Shown piece after piece: positions 8,403-17,502 of a DNA stretch of 64,000 bases. Below the pieces are notes generated by a model that saw only the letters and a program-made list of their open reading frames with translations, was not told the origin of the DNA and searched no databases. How positions within the stretch are numbered: position 1 is the stretch's first letter; each line of letters begins with the position of its first letter. Made by a program: the position numbers and the translations under genes. The stretch is from an uncultured Gammaproteobacteria bacterium (GTDB taxonomy: Bacteria > Pseudomonadota > Gammaproteobacteria > Arenicellales > Poriferihabitantaceae), in assembly GCA_947259885.1 (NCBI GenBank), contig CAMYNW010000001.1, positions 62,001 to 126,000 of the forward strand. The letters are read 5' to 3'.

Positions 8403-9338
8403 ATGGCGGAATCTGAACGGCCTAAAGTGGTGATAGTGCAGGCTTCGGATATGGATGCCGGGCAGCGGATCGATAATTTTCTATTTAAACGCCTGAAAGG
8501 TGTGCCGCGCACTCGCATATATAAGGCCCTGCGCAAAGGCGAGGTGAGGGTTAACGGCGCACGTAAGAAGCCGACTTACCACGTGATAGCCGGTGACCGG
8601 ATAAGAATTCCACCCATTCGTTATAGTGACACCTCAGGCGAATTGTTTATTCCAGATCGATTGTTGGATCATATACCGGTGTTGTATGAGGATGATTTCA
8701 TGATGGTGGTGAATAAACCGGCAGGACTGGCGGTGCATGGTGGCACTGGAATGGAATTTGGATTAATTGAGGCGCTTCGCTCCCTCAGGCCGGAGCTTGG
8801 GTATATAGAATTGGTGCATCGTCTCGACCGGGAGACTTCGGGTTGCCTGATGCTCGGGAAATCACGATTAGCACTGGTTGCGCTGCAAGCGCAGCTTTCA
8901 AAAAGTGGAGTCATGCGTAAACATTACGTGGCGCTGGTGAAGGGAAAATTAGCTCAAGCAGAAAGTGTAACTGCTCCACTTAAGCAGGTTAGAGACAGCG
9001 GCAGAATGAAGAAAGTCATTGTCGATCAGGATGGACAGACGGCCCACACCGTTTTCCAGATACGTCAAGTGTTTGCCGATGCCACTTTGGCGTCGGTAGA
9101 GCTTAAGAGTGGCCGCATGCATCAAGTTCGAGTTCATGCGGCACACATTGGTCATCCTATAGCAGGGGATCGACTGTACGGTGAACGTGCTTTTAACCAG
9201 TTGATGAAACAGTATGGAAACACCCGGCTGTTTCTACATGCCGAAAGGCTTCGACTGCAGCATCCAGAAACAGGAAATATCCAGGACTACTATGCACCTT
9301 TGCCAAAGTCGTTACAGAATGTGCTTGAGAGGTTGTGA
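8403..9338 (+). CDS. rluC: 23S rRNA pseudouridine synthase RluC
   Basis: Converts specific uridines of 23S rRNA (955, 2504 and 2580 in E. coli numbering) to pseudouridine. The 311-residue protein has an N-terminal S4 RNA-binding domain (about 18-75: GQRIDNFLFKRLKGVPRTRI and KGEVRVNG) and the RluA-type catalytic domain with the signature VHRLDRETSG, catalytic Asp142. A later conserved block is GRMHQVRVHAAHIGHPIAGD. The ATG at 8403 follows AGGA at a good distance. The stop overlaps the start of the Rieske gene by 4 bp (GTGA), indicating translational coupling. In many gammaproteobacteria rluC lies next to rne, which is not the case here. Confidence 0.94.
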   Translation: MAESERPKVVIVQASDMDAGQRIDNFLFKRLKGVPRTRIYKALRKGEVRVNGARKKPTYHVIAGDRIRIPPIRYSDTSGELFIPDRLLDHIPVLYEDDFMMVVNKPAGLAVHGGTGMEFGLIEALRSLRPELGYIELVHRLDRETSGCLMLGKSRLALVALQAQLSKSGVMRKHYVALVKGKLAQAESVTAPLKQVRDSGRMKKVIVDQDGQTAHTVFQIRQVFADATLASVELKSGRMHQVRVHAAHIGHPIAGDRLYGERAFNQLMKQYGNTRLFLHAERLRLQHPETGNIQDYYAPLPKSLQNVLERL

Positions 9339-9691
9339 ATTTTTCCAAGGAAATCTGCATAGGGCCTGCTAGATCGATCGAAGAAGAAGGATCTACTCTG
9401 GTATTTGACTTTGGGTCAGGAGGGCTCGAACGGGGATTTGCAATACGAATCGGTGGCCGGATTTATGCTTATCGCAACTGGTGCCCGCATACCGGATTGG
9501 AGCTTGACTGGGTTGAAGGTGAATTCTTTGATCAAAGTGGCCAGTATGTCATCTGTTCTAACCATGGTGCATTGTTTGAGCCGGTAAGCGGAAAATGTAT
9601 TTACGGACCTTGCGTAGGTCAGGCACTTAAACCGCTAAATATTCGGATAATGGGCGACGGAGTGTGGGTAACGACTTATCCGCGCAATTAA
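9335..9691 (+). CDS. Rieske [2Fe-2S] domain protein
   Basis: A 118-residue stand-alone Rieske ferredoxin-like protein. Two halves of the cluster motif are visible: NWCPHTGLELDW (Cys and His about residues 50 and 52) and ICSNHGALFEP (Cys and His about 71 and 74). This is the standard C-x-H ... C-x2-H arrangement. It starts at GTG 9335, overlapping the rluC stop, so it is co-translated with rluC. Such small Rieske proteins are frequent companions of rluC in gammaproteobacteria; the electron-transfer partner is not known. No membrane anchor or signal peptide is present, so it is expected in the cytoplasm. Confidence 0.9.
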   Translation: MNFSKEICIGPARSIEEEGSTLVFDFGSGGLERGFAIRIGGRIYAYRNWCPHTGLELDWVEGEFFDQSGQYVICSNHGALFEPVSGKCIYGPCVGQALKPLNIRIMGDGVWVTTYPRN

Positions 9692-9748
9692 TTGTCACAG
9701 AAGTTAATCTGAAGCCATTGATAAGCAACCTTGATTGGTGTTTGGCGT

Positions 9749-9756
9749 GCTAAAAT
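9749..9756 (+). promoter_or_regulatory. Candidate extended -10 promoter of ftsK
   Basis: TAAAAT at 9751-9756 is preceded by TGC at 9748-9750, giving an extended -10 element. TTGATT at 9731-9736 is a possible -35, although the 14-bp spacing is short. If used, transcription would begin near 9764, inside the longest reading frame of ftsK, which supports the GTG at 9785 as the real start. This is a by-eye match only. Confidence 0.35.
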
Positions 9757-9784
9757 CGCGCCACCAAATAAACGGCCCCGATTC

Positions 9785-12097
9785 GTGGCAACAGCGCGTA
9801 GCGTAAAGAAAAAACCTGCATCCAAATCGGGTCAGCCCGAGGTGAAATATTCCCTCCCAGGCAATCTAAGTTCTCTGCTAAGGGAAGTTGGCTTACTTGT
9901 GGTCCTGGCGCTGGTGGGATATCTCCTGGTTTGCCTATTGACCTGGTCACCGAGCGATCCAGGTCCTAGCCATACTGGGAGCGGCGAGGCGATCAGAAAC
10001 TGGGGTGGCCGCGTAGGCGCCTGGTTCGCGGACGCCATGTTTACTCTGTTTGGCCGTATGGCCTATTTATTGTTGATACTCGCAGTATCCTTGGGTTGGA
10101 GGTTATATAGTAACAGGGAAGATACAAGCGGAGTGAGCCTATACTCTTTTATATTCCCGGCGACAGGATTTTTGTTGGCGATGACCGGTGCCTGTGGCTT
10201 GGAGCAACTATATTTTCCGTTTACAAATCCGAACTATATCTTTCAGGCAGGAGGAATTCTCGGTCACTATACCGCAAACGCTTTTTCATCTAACTTCGGT
10301 GTAGTTGGCGCCACGGTTATTCTTTTGGCGTTGTTAATTACCGGAATCACTCTGGTCAGTCACGTTTCCTGGTTTAACATGATGGATCGGCTTGGTTACC
10401 AGGCATTTGTGCTGGCTGGCTGGCTTAAGCAGAAGTATGAGGAAGTATCTGATCGCCAGAAGGGGGCTCAGGTTCGTAAAGAACGGCAAGAAACAGTTCA
10501 GGAATTTCGTGAATCTTTTACTGATAAAAAGCCACCGAAAATCGAACCGAAAATTGAAACCGCGACGGAAATTGAGCAACCACCGAGAGAGCGTCAAGTT
10601 AGCCTGTTTGTCGGTGAGAGTAGCGGCGAATTACCAAACCTTTCTCTGCTTGATGTGCCCACCGTGGCCGAGGGGGGTTATACCAGAGAAGCGCTTGGAT
10701 CGATGTCGCAGCTCCTGGTCAAAAAGCTTCTGGATTTTAATGTTGAAGTGACAGTTGAAGCCGTGCAGCCAGGTCCGGTAATTACTCGATTTGAGATTGA
10801 GCCGGCTCCGGGAATAAAGGCGAGTCAGATAGTAGGGCTAGCAAAAGATTTGGCGCGATCGCTAACGGTGGACAGCGTCAGGGTGGTCGAGAATATCCCG
10901 GGTAAGAACGTAATCGGAATAGAGATTCCAAATCAGAATCGTGAAATAGTGCGGTTGGTCGAAGGACTCGCTTCGCCTGAGTTCGAGAAAAGCACATCGC
11001 CGTTGACCTTAGTGCTCGGTAAAGATATTGCAGGTAATGCGGTAATTGCCGACCTGATGAAAATGCCGCATGTTCTGATTGCCGGTACTACGGGGTCCGG
11101 TAAATCGGTGTGTATCAATGCATTGATTTTGAGTTTGGTCTACAAATCGACACCAGAACAAGTAAGGATGATCATGGTGGACCCAAAGTTTCTTGAACTG
11201 TCAGTATATGACGGAATACCGCATCTGCTTGCACCGGTTGTGACCGATATGAACAAGGCGGCCAATGCGTTACGTTGGTGTATTGTGGAAATGGATCGCC
11301 GTTTCAGAATAATGGCAGACATTAGCGTGCGCAACATTTCCGGCTACAACAAGAAAGTAGACGCTGCGGGTAAAGCGGGTGAGCCACTGTTAGATAATAC
11401 GGTGGAGCAGGATAGTGACAATCCAGTTTATTTGACGCGCCTGCCGTATGTTGTGGTGATTGTAGATGAGCTGGCGGATTTGATGATGGTGGCCGGCAAA
11501 AAGATCGAAGAAATTATCATTCGAATCGCGCAGAGGGCAAGGGCCGCAGGAATTCATCTGGTATTGGCCACGCAACGGCCTTCAGTTGATGTGGTCACAG
11601 GACTGATCAAAGCAAACGTGCCGACCAGGGTAGCGTTCCAGGTTTCTTCGCGGGCTGATTCGCGTACCGTGCTCGATCATATGGGCGCTGAATCATTACT
11701 TGGTCAAGGAGACATGTTGTTCCTTCCTCCGGGAACTGGATATATGCAGAGGGTACACGGTTCGTTTGTATCAGACGAAGAAGTTGCTAAAGTGGTAGCT
11801 GATCTTAAGAATTCGGGTTCGCCGGTGTATATTGACGAGATTACAGAAGGGGGAGGGAGTGTTAACGAGGATGGTAGTTATTCTGAGGGTGATGGGGAAG
11901 CGGATCCACTTTATGATGATGCTGTCCGGTTTGTCACACAAAGTCGCAAAGCTTCGATATCTTCAGTCCAGCGCGCGCTCCGGGTTGGCTACAATAGGGC
12001 CGCGAGAATGATTGAAACCATGGAAGGGGCGGGCGTCATTTCTCAGGCTGACAATGGGAAACGTGAAGTGCTGGCGCCGGCTGCGCCAGAAGACTAA
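9785..12097 (+). CDS. ftsK: DNA translocase FtsK
   Basis: Septal DNA pump that links chromosome segregation with cell division. The N-terminal region has four hydrophobic membrane segments (about residues 25-190 from the GTG start), then a short charged linker rich in K, E and P. The motor alpha/beta domains follow, with Walker A in AGTTGSGKSVCINAL and Walker B in YVVVIVDELADLMM. The C-terminal winged-helix gamma domain, which reads oriented KOPS sites, carries SISSVQRALRVGYNRAARMI. I place the start at GTG 9785 (770 aa); the frame is open upstream to a TTG at 9731, but that stretch contains a likely promoter. The long linker of E. coli FtsK is absent, as in many species. Followed by lolA, rarA, crcB and serS in the usual gammaproteobacterial order. 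Confidence 0.94.
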   Translation: MATARSVKKKPASKSGQPEVKYSLPGNLSSLLREVGLLVVLALVGYLLVCLLTWSPSDPGPSHTGSGEAIRNWGGRVGAWFADAMFTLFGRMAYLLLILAVSLGWRLYSNREDTSGVSLYSFIFPATGFLLAMTGACGLEQLYFPFTNPNYIFQAGGILGHYTANAFSSNFGVVGATVILLALLITGITLVSHVSWFNMMDRLGYQAFVLAGWLKQKYEEVSDRQKGAQVRKERQETVQEFRESFTDKKPPKIEPKIETATEIEQPPRERQVSLFVGESSGELPNLSLLDVPTVAEGGYTREALGSMSQLLVKKLLDFNVEVTVEAVQPGPVITRFEIEPAPGIKASQIVGLAKDLARSLTVDSVRVVENIPGKNVIGIEIPNQNREIVRLVEGLASPEFEKSTSPLTLVLGKDIAGNAVIADLMKMPHVLIAGTTGSGKSVCINALILSLVYKSTPEQVRMIMVDPKFLELSVYDGIPHLLAPVVTDMNKAANALRWCIVEMDRRFRIMADISVRNISGYNKKVDAAGKAGEPLLDNTVEQDSDNPVYLTRLPYVVVIVDELADLMMVAGKKIEEIIIRIAQRARAAGIHLVLATQRPSVDVVTGLIKANVPTRVAFQVSSRADSRTVLDHMGAESLLGQGDMLFLPPGTGYMQRVHGSFVSDEEVAKVVADLKNSGSPVYIDEITEGGGSVNEDGSYSEGDGEADPLYDDAVRFVTQSRKASISSVQRALRVGYNRAARMIETMEGAGVISQADNGKREVLAPAAPED

Positions 12098-12180
12098 ATT
12101 TTGAACTTGATGCTTAAAAAAGCGAATCGAAATTTTCATCTTGACTTCGATGGTATCTGCACAACCCACCGGGTAAATAA

Positions 12181-12834
12181 ATGAGACACTTTGATACCAT
12201 TCCTGGGCGCATTTCTCGAATACTCGGCCTAGGGCTGTTGTGGGGAATGGCGGCGGCTGCTCATGCCAGCCCGGGACTTGAGTCTTTAAGACACTTTTTT
12301 AACGAGATCGCAACATTTGAAGCGGCCTTTGGCCAGGAAGTCTTGGATGAAACAATGAGTTCGATCGATCACGGAGAGGGAAAAGTCTGGATCAAGCGGC
12401 CTGGATTATTTCGCTGGAACTACGAACCTCCAGAAGCCCAGGAAATTGTCGGCGATGGTGATCGAGTCTGGATCTACGACATAGAGTTGGAGCAGGTTAC
12501 GGTGCGCGATCAACAGGAGGCGTTGGGGCGCACTCCGGCAATATTACTGGCAGGATCCGGAGATTTAGAACAAAACTATACGGTTATCGATATCGGTACC
12601 CAGGGTCGCTTCGATTGGATTAATCTGGTGCCTCTTGATGAAGATAGCGGATTCACCGAAGTACGAATTGGTTTTGAAGACAATCGCCTGAGATTAATGG
12701 AGTTGCTCGACAATCTCGGTCAGCGCACCAGAATGAGCTTTGTCGATTTAAAGGAAAACCAGCCGATCCCTAATAGCGTTTTTGACTTTTTACCCCCGGA
12801 CGGAGTGGATGTGATTGACGAATCGGCGCAGTGA
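12181..12834 (+). CDS. lolA: Outer-membrane lipoprotein carrier protein LolA
   Basis: Periplasmic chaperone that receives outer-membrane lipoproteins from LolCDE and hands them to LolB. The 217-residue precursor has a typical signal peptide (arginine-containing n-region, hydrophobic core LGLGLLWGMAAAAHAS, cleavage after about residue 30). The mature part shows LolA features: FGQEVLDE, GKVWIKRPGLFRWNYEPP and the block IVGDGDRVWIYDIELEQVTV. The ATG at 12181 follows GGGTAA. The last 4 bp overlap the GTG start of rarA, so the two genes are coupled. Position between ftsK and rarA is the standard arrangement. Confidence 0.94.
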   Translation: MRHFDTIPGRISRILGLGLLWGMAAAAHASPGLESLRHFFNEIATFEAAFGQEVLDETMSSIDHGEGKVWIKRPGLFRWNYEPPEAQEIVGDGDRVWIYDIELEQVTVRDQQEALGRTPAILLAGSGDLEQNYTVIDIGTQGRFDWINLVPLDEDSGFTEVRIGFEDNRLRLMELLDNLGQRTRMSFVDLKENQPIPNSVFDFLPPDGVDVIDESAQ

Positions 12835-14141
12835 ATAAAGTCGTGCAAGACCGGCCACTTGCAGATCGCATGCGTCCGCAGACATTGGACCAGGTGGTAG
12901 GACAGAAACACTTACTGGGAGAGAACAAACCGCTGCGTCGGGTGCTCGAAGGCGGACATCTTTATTCGATGATATTTTGGGGACCTCCGGGTACTGGAAA
13001 AACTACCCTGGCCCGGATGCTGGCTGACCATGGTGCGGCGGAACTGCTCACAATTTCAGCGGTAACCAGCGGCGTGCAAGATATTCGTAAAGCCATTTCT
13101 TACGCCAGCGAAGTCAAGGAATCCGGAGGCCAGGTGTTGCTTTTTGTTGATGAAGTGCATCGTTTCAACAAAGCACAGCAGGACGCTTTTCTGCCCCATA
13201 TTGAAAACGGTGTGATCGTTTTTGTCGGAGCCACCACAGAAAATCCTTCTTTTGAACTCAATAATGCATTGCTCTCCCGAACCAGGGTGTATTTGTTAAA
13301 ACCAATTGCAGAAGAAGAGAATGCTGCGTTGATCAAACATGCACTGGCGGATTCTGAAAAAGGGCTCGGCCGGCTAAAGTTAGAGATTGAAGCTGAGGCG
13401 ATCGAACTACTAGCGGCATCTGCTCAGGGGGATGCAAGAAGGGCGCTCGGGTATCTGGAAACGGTCGCTGATATCGCTGCCAGCGACCGCCAGGTCGGTG
13501 CAACGGTAACGCTGGATCAAATGCGTCAAGTGATTACCGAACGTACGGTAAGTTTTGATAAGCAAGGTGACCATTTTTATGACCAGATTTCCGCTTTGCA
13601 TAAATCTATTCGGGGTTCAAATCCCGATGCCGCGGCTTACTGGCTCAGCCGCATGATAGAGGGCGGATGCGACCCGCATTACCTGTTGCGCCGGCTGGTG
13701 CGTATAGCTAGCGAAGATGTCGGTAATGCAGACCCTAGGGCGCTAACTATTACACTTGATGCATGGAATAGTTTTGATCGACTTGGTTCACCAGAGGGTG
13801 ATCTGGCGATTACCCATGCGGCAATTTATTTGGCAGTATGCGCAAAAAGTAACGCCGTCTACAGGGCGCATAAGTTGGCCCGTCAGGCGGTAAACGAGTT
13901 TCCCGATCAGTCAGTACCGCTGCATCTTCGAAATGCGCCAACTAAATTGAGCAAAGCAATGGGGTACGGCAAGGGCTACCGATATGCGCATGATGAAGCG
14001 AACACTTTTTCAGCTGGCCAGTCCTACTTTCCGGAACCGATGGGTGAGCCAGAGTACTACACACCAAGCGAAAATGGACTGGAAAAAAAAATTGGCGACA
14101 AGATGAAATGGCTGCGCAGTTTGAACAGTGGGCAGGTCTAG
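12831..14141 (+). CDS. rarA: Replication-associated recombination protein RarA (MgsA)
   Basis: AAA+ ATPase related to clamp-loader subunits that acts at stalled replication forks. The 436 residues include the Walker A motif FWGPPGTGKTTLARML (about residues 49-64), Walker B LLFVDEVHRFNKAQQDAFLP (about 104-123) and sensor 1 GATTENPSFELN. The C-terminal oligomerisation region includes DHFYDQISALHKSIRGSNPD and the typical ending with PLHLRNAPTKLSKAMGYGKG. It starts with GTG at 12831, overlapping the lolA stop. Length and motifs agree with complete, functional homologues. Confidence 0.95.
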   Translation: MNKVVQDRPLADRMRPQTLDQVVGQKHLLGENKPLRRVLEGGHLYSMIFWGPPGTGKTTLARMLADHGAAELLTISAVTSGVQDIRKAISYASEVKESGGQVLLFVDEVHRFNKAQQDAFLPHIENGVIVFVGATTENPSFELNNALLSRTRVYLLKPIAEEENAALIKHALADSEKGLGRLKLEIEAEAIELLAASAQGDARRALGYLETVADIAASDRQVGATVTLDQMRQVITERTVSFDKQGDHFYDQISALHKSIRGSNPDAAAYWLSRMIEGGCDPHYLLRRLVRIASEDVGNADPRALTITLDAWNSFDRLGSPEGDLAITHAAIYLAVCAKSNAVYRAHKLARQAVNEFPDQSVPLHLRNAPTKLSKAMGYGKGYRYAHDEANTFSAGQSYFPEPMGEPEYYTPSENGLEKKIGDKMKWLRSLNSGQV

Positions 14142-14143
14142 TG

Positions 14144-14545
14144 ATGAATCAATTGATCCCCATTGCTGTTGGAGGCGCGATCGGTTCAGTGCTTCGATTT
14201 CTGATCGCTTCCTCGATCAATCAACGGGCACAGGGTGCTAGCTCGGTGCCAATATTTCCATTCGGCACGTTACTAGTAAATAGTATAGGTTGCTTCCTGA
14301 TAGGTCTGTTTTTTATAGTACTGCAGCAACGATTTACCCACCATAGCAATTTCGATCTGTTACGAGGGCTAATTATGATCGGAATACTAGGTGGATTTAC
14401 CACCTTTTCAACTTTCTCTTTAGAGACATTGCAGTTAATGCAGGTTGGTTTATGGGGCAAGGCATTGTTGAATATAATAGCCAGTGTAGGCGTTTGTATC
14501 TTTGCGGCGATGGCAGGAATTGGAATTGGTCGTGTGCTCGCCTAA
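14144..14545 (+). CDS. crcB: Fluoride efflux protein CrcB
   Basis: Fluc-type fluoride channel subunit that exports F- from the cytoplasm as a dual-topology dimer. From the ATG at 14144 the protein has 133 residues and four hydrophobic helices. Family motifs are GGAIGSVLRF near the N-terminus, FPFGTLLVNSIGCFLIG (about residues 38-54, including the conserved Asn) and GILGGFTTFSTFSLE (about 79-93, Phe-box and Na+-site region). I prefer the ATG at 14144, preceded by GGCAGG, to an upstream in-frame ATG at 14108 inside rarA. No fluoride riboswitch is present upstream, and the gene is expected to be expressed by read-through from rarA. Confidence 0.93.
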   Translation: MNQLIPIAVGGAIGSVLRFLIASSINQRAQGASSVPIFPFGTLLVNSIGCFLIGLFFIVLQQRFTHHSNFDLLRGLIMIGILGGFTTFSTFSLETLQLMQVGLWGKALLNIIASVGVCIFAAMAGIGIGRVLA

Positions 14546-14556
14546 AGCAGATCTGA

Positions 14557-15918
<1,362 letters not shown>

Positions 15919-16027
15919 GGCGCATTAAATTTTTAGCGGCGGGCTGGCTCCCCCGTTGATTTGGAATGCCCTGTAAGCGAATAGGATTCGAGCCGAGTTA
16001 AATCAGCCTGACTTTCAACTTAAACGT

Positions 16028-16055
16028 TTGTTTTGAAAATTCAATGAGTTAAAAT
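16028..16055 (+). promoter_or_regulatory. Candidate sigma-70 promoter of the exopolysaccharide operon
   Basis: TTGTTT (16028-16033) and TAAAAT (16050-16055) are separated by 16 bp and lie 56 bp upstream of the first gene of the operon. The surrounding 190 bp between serS and this gene contain no other feature I can support. It is the only plausible promoter seen ahead of a dozen tightly spaced co-directional genes, so it may control the whole locus. Assignment is by eye. Confidence 0.45.
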
Positions 16056-16110
16056 AGCGCGCAAAGTTTCAACAGGCAACGATCACTGTCTACCGGTAAG
16101 CTACGACCGA

Positions 16111-17502
16111 ATGTCACCAGACCTCACCCTACCAGCAACACCCGAACATAAAGGGGTTGCTGACTCCGCCGCTTTGTTCAGTTCTTCGTGCCAGCAAAAA
16201 CAATCAATTAGGAAAGCTTCTGCCTCTGGAACTCTTCCTCAAACGCGAACTCTCCATATTTTCGTTTTCTTGATGCTGGCAATTTCGATCTCTGTTGCCC
16301 AGTCTCCTGTCCATGCGCAGCAAAATCTCTATTCTGATGTTGATCGTTTACTGAGCAATGGATACGCAGCAGAAGTTGTTATCAACCATAAAATCTCTGA
16401 AGGCAGTCCTGTATACAGTATTATTGACGCCGCTATTCGCCACGCTCCAGATCGAGAAATCGAATTCCGACTGCTTGGTCTCAACTTACTTTCGGGATTG
16501 CCGCGCTCTGCTTGTGCGGGCAGTGCATATAGCCCGATTAGGCCCTGGAGCAGCATTCAATACGAACCCCTAGATCCTAAAACAGTTGCCGAAGTGGCGA
16601 GGCTATATTTTGAGGAAGATAAAAAACTCACATTCCTCAGGCCATCAGACAGCCACGGAAATTTTCCAGTGGATGAGCTGGTCAAACTGACTAAACAGGA
16701 CAGTTTCTGGTATCGGGTATTACCGGTCAGAGACCATCCCTTGCCCAATGCGGTATTTGTATCGCTCTACCAAGAGGGTGAGAGAATCGTAGTTGACGGT
16801 AATCTCGACGGATTAGATCGCGCTGCTCGGGATGGGGAGGAAATGGTGCCAGTGGTATTCCAATACAATCCTAAAAAGACCGTCCCAGTCAGTCAGTTCA
16901 GTGGTTTGGTAAGCGGCGAAGAGATCATTGATACCTACGAGAGTGACGGAGTCAGGGTGACGTCGATGCCTAATTGGACGGCGGGAGATTTTCATTCGAT
17001 GATGTCGTTAGAAGATATTGATGCCAGATTCAAAATTCCTGAACAAGATGATGTTGATGAGGAATTGTGGTCGCGGATTAAGCTCGACCTGCAACAAAAT
17101 GGATTTGCTTTTCCACTGCTGATCCTGCTGGGTGGGGGCGAGTCCAGTCTTTTCTATTCAGTTGAACGTGTGGCTGTCGCTCGGTCTATTGGGGAGAAGA
17201 CTTTACCAGTTGCGTTTTTCTATGATTATGATGACCGGCCATATCCTATGAGCGGTTGCGCGTTGCTGATTGCGGGCGAAGAGCTGGGAAAACTGATTGG
17301 GATTTCAGGTTTGACTGGTTCTAACTTTGGCCTGGGTAGTCCGGGTGGGCCACCATTGCCACCTTCGCCACCACCGGAGGAGCCGCCAGCTCCACAGCCA
17401 CCCGATCCAGTGCCGCCACTGCCGCCGCCGCCGCCACCGCCGCCACCGCCGCCGCCGCAACCGCCGCCGCCACCCCCACAGCCACCGCCGGTGAGTGACT
17501 GA
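16111..17502 (+). CDS. Secreted protein with extreme proline-rich C-terminal tail (exopolysaccharide locus)
   Basis: First gene of the exopolysaccharide operon; 463 residues, family not recognised. A long polar N-region is followed by a signal sequence (IFVFLMLAISISVAQSPVHA, about residues 50-69) with likely cleavage after Ala69, so the protein should be exported. The body (70-405) is mixed alpha/beta with a helical-looking start and several acidic stretches. The tail (410-463) is almost pure proline: twelve consecutive Pro (438-449), Gln, six Pro, Gln, three Pro, then VSD. Such runs stall ribosomes unless EF-P is present and can form stiff polyproline II rods. The stop codon overlaps the start of the beta-barrel gene, which suggests coupling. 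A structural or spacer role in the periplasm or wall-spanning export path is inference only. Confidence 0.82.
   Translation: MSPDLTLPATPEHKGVADSAALFSSSCQQKQSIRKASASGTLPQTRTLHIFVFLMLAISISVAQSPVHAQQNLYSDVDRLLSNGYAAEVVINHKISEGSPVYSIIDAAIRHAPDREIEFRLLGLNLLSGLPRSACAGSAYSPIRPWSSIQYEPLDPKTVAEVARLYFEEDKKLTFLRPSDSHGNFPVDELVKLTKQDSFWYRVLPVRDHPLPNAVFVSLYQEGERIVVDGNLDGLDRAARDGEEMVPVVFQYNPKKTVPVSQFSGLVSGEEIIDTYESDGVRVTSMPNWTAGDFHSMMSLEDIDARFKIPEQDDVDEELWSRIKLDLQQNGFAFPLLILLGGGESSLFYSVERVAVARSIGEKTLPVAFFYDYDDRPYPMSGCALLIAGEELGKLIGISGLTGSNFGLGSPGGPPLPPSPPPEEPPAPQPPDPVPPLPPPPPPPPPPPPQPPPPPPQPPPVSD
17422..17490 (+). repeat. CCG/CCA trinucleotide repeat tract
   Basis: A run of 23 codons consisting of 21 CCN codons (mainly CCG, some CCA and one CCC) interrupted only by CAA and CAG. 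It encodes the polyproline tail of the preceding protein. Because the unit is three bases, slippage would change tail length without shifting frame. Confidence 0.9.

Noticed and set aside
10392..10751. Alternative 119-residue plus-strand frame inside ftsK
   Set aside because: Lies fully in ftsK linker and motor coding sequence, no ribosome-binding site, no family resemblance.
13611..13626. CGGGGTTCAAATCCCG looks like a tRNA T-arm
   Set aside because: It is inside the conserved coding region of rarA (peptide SIRGSNPD), and no acceptor, D or anticodon arm is found around it.
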